Positions 8,738-15,315 of a stretch of DNA of 64,000 nucleotides are shown here, piece after piece. The notes below the pieces were generated by a model. That model was given only the letters and a program-made list of their open reading frames with translations. It did not search any database and was not told the origin of the DNA. The position numbers were made by a program, and so were the translations under genes. How positions within the stretch are numbered: position 1 is the stretch's first letter; each line of letters opens with the position of its first letter. Source of the stretch: Winogradskyella sp046545555 (GTDB lineage Bacteria; Bacteroidota; Bacteroidia; Flavobacteriales; Flavobacteriaceae); assembly GCF_046545555.1 (NCBI RefSeq), contig NZ_JBHZTH010000006.1:124001-188000 (forward strand), written 5' to 3'.

Positions 8738-9548
8738 AGTTGATTATACTTAAAAATAAATACATAAATGGTGCTGCAAAGATAAGACTATCTAGACGAT
8801 CTAAAAGGCCACCATGACCAGGCATAATAACACCACTATCTTTAACGCCTGCCTGACGTTTAAACTTTGACTCAATTAAGTCTCCAAAAGTACCAAATAC
8901 ACTTACTATTATTGCCATTATAAGCCAACTGGTAGAATTAAGAGTTTCAGAATAAAGTGCTATAAAATAACTAGCTATGCATGCAAAGAATAAACCTCCT
9001 AAAAAGCCTTCAACAGTTTTCTTAGGTGAAATACTTGGAAACAGTTTTTGCTTTCCAAAATTTTTGCCAACTAAATAGGCAGCACTGTCGTTTACCCAAA
9101 CTAAAATGAATGCACCTAAGAGCAATAACGGAGTGAAAATATTTTTAAAATTGGCGATAAGCAATAGAAATACAAAACCACTACTAAGATAAAATGTAGT
9201 TGTAATATAACGTTTGGTCTCAAAAAGAGGAATTTTTTTAAATGTAAATAAATCTTTTAACAGAATAAGATTTACAAATATGGAGGTGACAAGAAGAATA
9301 TTGATGGCTTCATAACTATTATTTATGTCTGCCTTGTAAAGACATATATACCAAAAAAAAGCGTAGATAATTATAAAAATCAAATAGTGTATATAACCTT
9401 TTAGTTTTATCAGTTTACTATATTCCATTAAGCTGATAATTCCAAATAGGGCTAACAAGATTATTAAACCTAGCTGAAAGTAGAGGGAGCTAATGAGTAA
9501 TAAAACATACACAGTACCAGATAAAGCCCTTGTGAGTAATTCTTTCAT
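8727..9548 (-). CDS. cdsA: Phosphatidate cytidylyltransferase (CDP-diglyceride synthase)
   Basis: The 273-residue polytopic membrane protein makes CDP-diacylglycerol from phosphatidate and CTP. The C-terminal CTP-transferase signature is clear: ISPKKTVEGFLGGLF, then GDLIESKFKRQAGVKDSG and MPGHGGLLDRLDSL, with the conserved Asp residues for divalent metal. About eight hydrophobic segments fill the rest. It touches the upstream LUD-domain gene by one base and overlaps psd by 11 bases, so two consecutive phospholipid enzymes are translationally coupled. Confidence 0.95.
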   Translation of the reverse strand: MKELLTRALSGTVYVLLLISSLYFQLGLIILLALFGIISLMEYSKLIKLKGYIHYLIFIIIYAFFWYICLYKADINNSYEAINILLVTSIFVNLILLKDLFTFKKIPLFETKRYITTTFYLSSGFVFLLLIANFKNIFTPLLLLGAFILVWVNDSAAYLVGKNFGKQKLFPSISPKKTVEGFLGGLFFACIASYFIALYSETLNSTSWLIMAIIVSVFGTFGDLIESKFKRQAGVKDSGVIMPGHGGLLDRLDSLIFAAPFMYLFLSIINYVS

Positions 9549-10156
9549 TACAAATCTTCTAGTAGAAGTAAATATAAATTTTTAGAACTACTTCCATAAG
9601 TTAAAAAGTCTTTATCATCAGCAGCTTTAAAGTGCTTTATTGTTGTAATATTTGTAGGTATTTTGGTCTTACTTTTTTCTTTAATTCCTTTTAACCCTTC
9701 TCCAATACTTTCTACAAATTGACTCGTTGTAGCATATATGATGAAGTGTTCGGGAAGTTCCATTAATTTTTTCTCAGCAATTTGATTAGAAGAAATTAAT
9801 AGTGATCCGTCATCGGAGATGAGATACTCGCAAGTTGATAAAAAATACGAGCTTTCAGAAATTTTATTAGTGCTATTAAGGTTAAAGTCCTTAAATAAAT
9901 CAGTTAGACGTGTATCTATAAGAAATACCTTATCATCGTGCCATTGGTTTTCGCTTAAAATAGAATTAAAACTATCTTTAACTTCGGCCATGTTTTCACA
10001 GTAAAGAAATTTTCCACCATTAGCCTTAAAGTTTATCGTAAAACGCTCATCAACAGGCAACTTAACTTCAGGCATATATTTGCCACGCTCTTGATTTGGT
10101 ATTTGTTCTTCGGATTGACTAGATTTTTTTCCAAAGAGTTTACGAAATAAGCTCAT
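9548..10156 (-). CDS. LUD domain-containing protein (LutC/YkgG-like)
   Basis: The 202-residue protein has a basic N-terminus (MSLFRKLFGKKSSQ) and then a LUD domain, with the family pattern CEYLISDDGSLLISSNQIAE at about residues 108-127 followed by LPEHFIIYATTSQFV. LUD proteins in other bacteria take part in lactate utilisation (LutB/LutC), but there are no lut genes here. It is the first gene of the operon with cdsA and psd, which makes a lipid or envelope role possible but unproven. The reaction is unknown. It has a -7 element about 40 bases upstream, separating it from ftsH. Confidence 0.75.
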   Translation of the reverse strand: MSLFRKLFGKKSSQSEEQIPNQERGKYMPEVKLPVDERFTINFKANGGKFLYCENMAEVKDSFNSILSENQWHDDKVFLIDTRLTDLFKDFNLNSTNKISESSYFLSTCEYLISDDGSLLISSNQIAEKKLMELPEHFIIYATTSQFVESIGEGLKGIKEKSKTKIPTNITTIKHFKAADDKDFLTYGSSSKNLYLLLLEDL

Positions 10157-10194
10157 TCGTTAGTTGCTATTATTCTTATAATTAAGGAATCTCT

Positions 10195-10202
10195 CAAATA
10201 TA
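10195..10202 (-). promoter_or_regulatory. -7 element for the LUD-cdsA-psd-ACBP operon
   Basis: On the minus strand this reads TATATTTG (TAnnTTTG), 38 bases before the LUD gene start. It sits at the edge of the ftsH terminator, so the lipid operon appears to be transcribed separately from ftsH. Confidence 0.5.
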
Positions 10203-10241
10203 AAAAAACTTAAATTAACATGTCGTCAATTTAAGTTTTTT
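10203..10241 (-). terminator. Intrinsic terminator after ftsH
   Basis: A perfect 14-bp stem (AAAAAACTTAAATT and its complement) with an 11-nt loop. On the minus strand it ends in a T tract. It lies 17 bases beyond the ftsH stop. Confidence 0.8.
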
Positions 10242-10258
10242 ATAGTTTTCCAAAAAAT

Positions 10259-12211
10259 TTACTCTTCTTCTTCAGTAATAATTTCAGAAATTGTTTCAGG
10301 TTTATCGTAAGGCCTCTTTCCAAAAATCTTCTCTAGGTTGTCTTTGAAAATTACTTCTTTATCTAATAAAACTTCTGCCAACTCGGTAAGCTTATCTTTA
10401 TTCTTTTCTAAGAGTTCGATAGCACGTTTATACTGATTTTCTATAATATCAGAAATTTCTTTATCGATAAGCTCTGCAGTTTGCTCACTATATGGTTTTG
10501 TAAATCCATACTCAGATTGACCCGAGTCATAATAAGTTAAGTTTCCTACTTTTTCGCTAAGGCCATAAATAGTTACCATCGCTCTAGCTTGTTTAGTTAC
10601 TTTTTCTAAATCACTTAAAGCACCTGTTGAAATTTTATCAAAAATGACTTTCTCAGCAGCTCTGCCACCCAAAGCGGCACACATTTCATCTAACATTTGT
10701 TCAGGTCTTACGATAAGACGTTCTTCAGGTAGATACCAAGCAGCACCTAATGAACGCCCTCTTGGAACTATAGTTACTTTTACCAAAGGTGCAGCGTGTT
10801 CGAGCATCCAACTTACAGTTGCGTGTCCTGCTTCATGAAAAGCCACAGCACGTTTTTCTTCTGGTGTTATAATTTTATTTTTCTTTTCGAGACCACCAAT
10901 AATTCTATCAACAGCGTCAAGAAAATCTTGCTTATTAACGGCCTTTTTGCCTTTTCTTGCTGCAATAAGCGCAGCTTCATTACAAACATTGGCAATATCT
11001 GCACCTGAGAATCCTGGCGTTTGTTTTGCAAGAAAATCTATATCTAGGGTTTCTTCTTTTTTAAGAGGGCGTAAGTGTACTTCAAAAATTTCTTTACGTT
11101 CTCTCACATCTGGAAGATCCACATAGATTTGACGATCAAAACGTCCTGCACGCATTAAAGCGCTATCAAGTACGTCAGCTCTGTTTGTCGCTGCAAGAAC
11201 AATAACATTTGTGTTTGTCCCGAAACCATCCATTTCAGTTAATAACTGATTCAAAGTGTTTTCTCTTTCATCATTAGATCCTGAGAAATTATTCTTTCCT
11301 CTTGCGCGACCAATGGCATCTATCTCATCAATAAAAATAATTGATGGAGACTTTTCTTTTGCTTGCTTAAATAAATCTCTAACACGAGACGCACCAACAC
11401 CAACAAACATCTCTACAAAATCAGAGCCTGATAATGAAAAGAAGGGTACTTTAGCTTCTCCTGCAACTGCTTTTGCTAATAGGGTTTTACCGGTTCCTGG
11501 AGGACCTACAAGTAATGCGCCTTTAGGTATTTTTCCTCCTAAGGCTGTGTATTTTTCAGGGAATTTTAAGAAATCTACTATTTCTTGTACTTCCTCTTTA
11601 GCCCCTTCTAAACCAGCAACATCTTTAAATGATGTTTTGGTATCTGACTTCTCATCAAACAATTTAGCTTTAGATTTTCCAATGTTGAAAATTTGGCCTC
11701 CTGCACCACCACCTCCGCCAGAGGACATACGACGCATAATAAAAATCCAAACACCAATAATAAGTACAAATGGTAATAATGTTAGAAGAAAATCTCCCCA
11801 AACATTTTGTTCTGTTTCGTATTCAACTCCAGTTGTAAGATTGTTATCCGCAATAATTTTGCTAATGTCTTTTTCGAAATTTTGAAGATCACCAAACTCA
11901 AATTTATAATTTGGTATCGGCGTTACCGAAGGTAAAATTGTTTTCTGTTCCGACCTTTTATGAATCTCTTGTTGTTTTGCCTCTTTCGTTAAATAAACTC
12001 TAGCCTCTCTTTTATTAACAATCATTACTTTTTCAACGTCACCCTTTTCTAAATAGTCTAAAAATTGAGCTGGTGTTGTTTCAGTGCCATTAGAGCTTCC
12101 AAAACCTCCTGAAAAAAGCTGGATTGATAAAAATGCTGCGATTATAATTCCATAAATCCAATATGGATTTATTTTCGGTTTCTTATTTAAATTTTTATTG
12201 TCTTTTGCCAT
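10259..12211 (-). CDS. ftsH: ATP-dependent zinc metalloprotease FtsH
   Basis: The 650-residue membrane-bound AAA+ protease degrades misfolded and short-lived membrane and cytoplasmic proteins. Two transmembrane segments flank a periplasmic domain (about residues 17-35 and 140-160). A Gly-rich linker follows. Walker A is GPPGTGKT at about 235-242, Walker B is IIFIDEIDAIG, and the zinc site is HEAGH at 459-463. The C-terminus is acidic, ending in a run of Glu. It lies 17 bases downstream of rsfS, so the two are probably cotranscribed, and a terminator follows. Confidence 0.98.
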   Translation of the reverse strand: MAKDNKNLNKKPKINPYWIYGIIIAAFLSIQLFSGGFGSSNGTETTPAQFLDYLEKGDVEKVMIVNKREARVYLTKEAKQQEIHKRSEQKTILPSVTPIPNYKFEFGDLQNFEKDISKIIADNNLTTGVEYETEQNVWGDFLLTLLPFVLIIGVWIFIMRRMSSGGGGGAGGQIFNIGKSKAKLFDEKSDTKTSFKDVAGLEGAKEEVQEIVDFLKFPEKYTALGGKIPKGALLVGPPGTGKTLLAKAVAGEAKVPFFSLSGSDFVEMFVGVGASRVRDLFKQAKEKSPSIIFIDEIDAIGRARGKNNFSGSNDERENTLNQLLTEMDGFGTNTNVIVLAATNRADVLDSALMRAGRFDRQIYVDLPDVRERKEIFEVHLRPLKKEETLDIDFLAKQTPGFSGADIANVCNEAALIAARKGKKAVNKQDFLDAVDRIIGGLEKKNKIITPEEKRAVAFHEAGHATVSWMLEHAAPLVKVTIVPRGRSLGAAWYLPEERLIVRPEQMLDEMCAALGGRAAEKVIFDKISTGALSDLEKVTKQARAMVTIYGLSEKVGNLTYYDSGQSEYGFTKPYSEQTAELIDKEISDIIENQYKRAIELLEKNKDKLTELAEVLLDKEVIFKDNLEKIFGKRPYDKPETISEIITEEEE

Positions 12212-12228
12212 TATTTAGCTTTTCTATT

Positions 12229-12600
12229 TTAATAACTTGTCTCTATTTCTGTAATCTTTGCGTCTCCCCAAAGACTTTCAATATCATAATGTTCTCTGAT
12301 ATGTTTTTGAAAAACATGTACAACGACATTAACATAATCCATTAATACCCATTCAGCATTATCAGTTCCTTCTGTATGCCATGGTTTATCTTTTAAGGTT
12401 TTGCTTACTAGTTTTTGTATAGAATTGACGATGGCGTTAACCTGTGTATTTGAGGTACCTTCGCAAATAATAAAATAATCACAAACAGTATTCTCTATCT
12501 CTCTTAAATCTAAAATCGTAATATCTTTACCTTTTACTTCTTCGATACCACTTATAACTGTTGTAATGAGTTGGTCTGCATTGGTTTTTTCTTTCGTCAT
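12229..12600 (-). CDS. rsfS: Ribosomal silencing factor RsfS
   Basis: The 123-residue protein binds L14 and blocks joining of the ribosomal subunits, lowering translation during starvation. The family core is present: DITILDLREIENTVCDYFIICEG split over residues 25-47, then TSNTQVNAI and WVLMDYVNVVVHVF near 84-97. The length is normal for the Iojap/RsfS family. It is the first gene of an rsfS-ftsH unit, divergent from birA across 91 bases. Confidence 0.96.
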   Translation of the reverse strand: MTKEKTNADQLITTVISGIEEVKGKDITILDLREIENTVCDYFIICEGTSNTQVNAIVNSIQKLVSKTLKDKPWHTEGTDNAEWVLMDYVNVVVHVFQKHIREHYDIESLWGDAKITEIETSY

Positions 12601-12620
12601 TAAATTGATTTAACTTTGTG

Positions 12621-12628
12621 CAAAGTTA
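12621..12628 (-). promoter_or_regulatory. -7 element for rsfS-ftsH
   Basis: The minus strand reads TAACTTTG, matching TAnnTTTG, 20 bases before the rsfS start. The short intergenic region also holds a divergent -7 element for birA. Confidence 0.5.
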
Positions 12629-12678
12629 TTATATTTTTAGTTCTTGGGTATCCTAATTATCATAAGAAATCTATAAAA

Positions 12679-12686
12679 TAAATTTG
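12679..12686 (+). promoter_or_regulatory. -7 element abutting birA
   Basis: TAAATTTG ends 5 bases before the first of two adjacent ATG codons (12692 and 12695). The transcription start should fall at or just before the start codon, which predicts a leaderless or nearly leaderless mRNA. Confidence 0.5.
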
Positions 12687-12691
12687 CTATT

Positions 12692-13426
12692 ATGATGTAT
12701 ATAATCAAACTTGATGCCATTGACTCTACAAATACTTATCTCAAGGATATGGCATCAATGAAGTTACCAAAAGATTATACTGTTATTGTAGCAGAACATC
12801 AGAGAAAAGGAAGAGGCCAAATGGGTACGCATTGGCAAACAGAACAAGGTAAAGGTCTCACTGCGAGTGTGTTTAAGACGTTTAACCATTTTAAGATTGA
12901 ACAGCAGTTTTACATTAGTATGGTTGTTTCTTTAGCGATTTATAGTACTTTAAAAAGTTATCATATTTCTAAATTACATATAAAATGGCCTAACGACATT
13001 TTGTCAGCAAATAAGAAAGTATGTGGTATTTTAATTGAAAATATTATTAAGCATAATCAATTTACAGGATCAGTTATAGGTTTTGGTTTGAATGTTAATC
13101 AGAAATATTTCAATAATCTACCATCGGCATCCTCGATGAACATAATAACAGGAGTCGTTTACGATAAAGATGAAGTGTTGTCTAAAATATTAGAACAACT
13201 TCAGTTTTATTTCGGGTTATTAGAGGCTGAAAATTATAAGGAATTAAAAGTGGAATATGAAAAAAGCCTTTTTAGATATAACAAACCTTCAACCTTTGTA
13301 ACACCAGAAAATGAAGCCTTTGTTGGAATTATAAAAGGGGTAAATGAGTCTGGTAAACTTAAAGTTTGGACTGAAAATGAAGTGATTAAAACTTTCGATC
13401 TTAAGGAAGTAAAACTATTATTTTAA
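12692..13426 (+). CDS. birA: Biotin--[acetyl-CoA-carboxylase] ligase
   Basis: The 244-residue enzyme activates biotin as biotinyl-AMP and attaches it to the carboxylase carrier protein. It has only the catalytic and C-terminal domains and lacks the N-terminal DNA-binding domain of E. coli BirA, so it is not expected to act as a repressor. Visible motifs are LDAIDSTNTYLK, the biotinyl-AMP loop GRGQMGTHW, LHIKWPNDIL and GILIEN. The start could be either of two consecutive Met codons. The stop overlaps the convergent SRPBCC gene by 4 bases. Confidence 0.95.
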   Translation: MMYIIKLDAIDSTNTYLKDMASMKLPKDYTVIVAEHQRKGRGQMGTHWQTEQGKGLTASVFKTFNHFKIEQQFYISMVVSLAIYSTLKSYHISKLHIKWPNDILSANKKVCGILIENIIKHNQFTGSVIGFGLNVNQKYFNNLPSASSMNIITGVVYDKDEVLSKILEQLQFYFGLLEAENYKELKVEYEKSLFRYNKPSTFVTPENEAFVGIIKGVNESGKLKVWTENEVIKTFDLKEVKLLF

Positions 13427-13818
13427 ACAGCTGTCTTCATATTAGTGACCAAAGTTTCAATAAATTTATTTATTGGACCTTTAATCATCATTGCCATCAT
13501 AGCATTGAATTCTCCTTCAAAGTTTAACTGAACATCTGTTTTATTCATTTCAACTTCAGTAATCGTTCCAATTAATGAAAAATCTAATTTTCCCCCAGCT
13601 GCACCTAAAACAATTTTACTATTTGGTGTTGCTTCTTTTTTCTTTAAAATAATTTCAGGCATTCCTTTTAATGCAAATAGAAATTTATCATTTTCTAAAA
13701 CTTCAAATTTACTAATGTTTTCAGGCATTAAGCTTTCAAAATTTTTAACATCAGATAAAAAGTTGAAGGTCTCTTCTGCTGATTTGTCTAAAGTAACCTT
13801 TGGTGATTCTAAATTCAT
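13423..13818 (-). CDS. SRPBCC (START-like) family protein
   Basis: The 131-residue protein has the helix-grip pattern of a small SRPBCC domain: ESPKVTLDKSAEETFNFLSD at the N-terminus and a long amphipathic C-terminal helix (MMIKGPINKFIETLVTNM). Such domains bind hydrophobic ligands, but the ligand here cannot be predicted. It lies 24 bases downstream of pyrE and is probably cotranscribed with it. Orthologues beside pyrE are common in Flavobacteriaceae from memory; this was not checked. Confidence 0.75.
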   Translation of the reverse strand: MNLESPKVTLDKSAEETFNFLSDVKNFESLMPENISKFEVLENDKFLFALKGMPEIILKKKEATPNSKIVLGAAGGKLDFSLIGTITEVEMNKTDVQLNFEGEFNAMMAMMIKGPINKFIETLVTNMKTAV

Positions 13819-13842
13819 AGTTTAAATTTTATTTGATGTATA

Positions 13843-14487
13843 TCAATTAGCGTTCCATTCACTCGGATTGGCATTCCATTGTGCTAAAATGTCTTGTTGT
13901 TTCTCAGTAATATAGTGAGTATCTAATGCTTGCTCTAGTAGATTCTCATAATTACCGAGTGTATGTAATTCTATGTTGGCATCTTCAAAATTTTTCGAAG
14001 CAATCTCAAAACCATAAGAGAAAATGGCGACCATACCTTTAACAGTTACTTCTACTTCTTTCAAAGCACGTACAGCATTAAGACTACTCTTTCCAGTACT
14101 TATTAAATCTTCAACAACTACAACAGTTTGCCCTTTTTCTATATAACCTTCAACTTGGTTTTGGCGACCATGCTTTTTTGCTTCTGGTCTTACGTAGACA
14201 AAAGGGAGATTTAAATAGTCAGCAACTAAAGCACCAACGCCAATTGCACCTGTTGCTACACCAGCAATAACGTCTGGTTTTCCGTAGAGGTCTTCTATTT
14301 GTTTAGCCATAGTTTCTCTAATGTAATTTCTAATTAGAGGATAAGATAAAACAATTCTGTTATCACAGTAAATTGGTGATTTCCAGCCAGAAGCCCATGT
14401 AAAAGGAGTGTCTGGTTGTAATTTTATAGCATTAATTTGCAATAAAACTTCTGCAGTTTTTTTAGCGGTATTTTTATTAAAAATCAT
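13843..14487 (-). CDS. pyrE: Orotate phosphoribosyltransferase
   Basis: The 214-residue enzyme forms orotidine 5'-phosphate from orotate and PRPP in pyrimidine synthesis. It shows FTWASGWKSPIYCDNR near the N-terminus, the flexible-loop segment RPEAKKHGRQNQVEG and the PRPP-binding signature VVVVEDLISTGKSS. Its length is normal. The minus-strand sequence TAATTTTG ends 4 bases before the ATG, so the transcript is predicted to be leaderless. It leads an apparent two-gene unit with the SRPBCC gene. Confidence 0.97.
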   Translation of the reverse strand: MIFNKNTAKKTAEVLLQINAIKLQPDTPFTWASGWKSPIYCDNRIVLSYPLIRNYIRETMAKQIEDLYGKPDVIAGVATGAIGVGALVADYLNLPFVYVRPEAKKHGRQNQVEGYIEKGQTVVVVEDLISTGKSSLNAVRALKEVEVTVKGMVAIFSYGFEIASKNFEDANIELHTLGNYENLLEQALDTHYITEKQQDILAQWNANPSEWNAN

Positions 14488-14491
14488 GATA

Positions 14492-14499
14492 CAAAATTA
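14492..14499 (-). promoter_or_regulatory. -7 element abutting pyrE
   Basis: The minus strand reads TAATTTTG, then 4 bases, then the pyrE ATG. This spacing leaves no room for a ribosome-binding site in the mRNA. Confidence 0.45.
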
Positions 14500-14606
14500 A
14501 TGAATTTTGAAAGCTTTAAAATTTAAAATGAAATTAATTTTCATTTTAATTACTATGTCATAAAAAATAATAAATTTACAAGACCAAAGACAATATTAAC
14601 CGAAGT

Positions 14607-15188
14607 ATGTATACTATTTTTGTAGGAGATAAACCTATAATTTTAACCACTAAAGTGGAGCAAGAGACAGATTTTAAGTCATTTCTACTAAAATCCGTAA
14701 ATATAGGTAAGGTTATAAAAAGCCTTGCTAATACCGATTTAAAGGCAATACATCTAATTGGTAAAAATCCTGATAAATTATTAAAACAGTTTTTAAAATT
14801 ATTACCAAATGTAATTGCTGGTGGTGGAAAAGCTTACAATGCTAAAAACGAAATTCTCTTTATTTATAGAAATGATAAATGGGACTTACCTAAAGGTAAA
14901 GCTGAACCTAAAGAGTCTATAGAAGAGACTGCTATTAGAGAGGTAGAGGAGGAGACAGGAGTTGCAGGCTTGAAAATTACAAAGCCATTGCCAACAACCT
15001 ATCATATTTTTAAAAGAAACGGTAAACACAAGATTAAAGTCACGTATTGGTTTGAGATGAAAACTAATTTTGAAGACAAACTCACACCTCAAAAAAGCGA
15101 AGGAATTACTAAAGTAGAATGGTTAGATAATAATGCATCTCAAAAAGCCTTAGAAAACAGTTATGCTAATATCAGAATTTTGGTTTAA
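14607..15188 (+). CDS. Nudix hydrolase
   Basis: The 193-residue protein has an N-terminal region of about 70 residues without a recognised motif and then a Nudix domain. The Nudix box is complete from Gly97 (GKAEPKE, then REVEEETGV), with the Glu residues that bind magnesium. Nudix enzymes cleave nucleoside diphosphates linked to another group, but the substrate is not predictable here. It is divergent from pyrE and appears monocistronic. Confidence 0.85.
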   Translation: MYTIFVGDKPIILTTKVEQETDFKSFLLKSVNIGKVIKSLANTDLKAIHLIGKNPDKLLKQFLKLLPNVIAGGGKAYNAKNEILFIYRNDKWDLPKGKAEPKESIEETAIREVEEETGVAGLKITKPLPTTYHIFKRNGKHKIKVTYWFEMKTNFEDKLTPQKSEGITKVEWLDNNASQKALENSYANIRILV

Positions 15189-15315
15189 GTTCTTCATCTG
15201 TAAAAATTAGCTTTTTATCCGATTTCTTGTTAATTAATCTTAAAATTTAAGAGCCTGATATCTATAAAAAGTCATTTTGTTTAATTTTATCGATAAATAA
15301 TTAAACAAAAAAGCA

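Noticed and set aside
11256..11885. 209-codon open frame on the plus strand inside ftsH
   Set aside because: It is antisense to the conserved AAA+ region of ftsH and its sequence matches no protein pattern. It is a shadow of the real gene.
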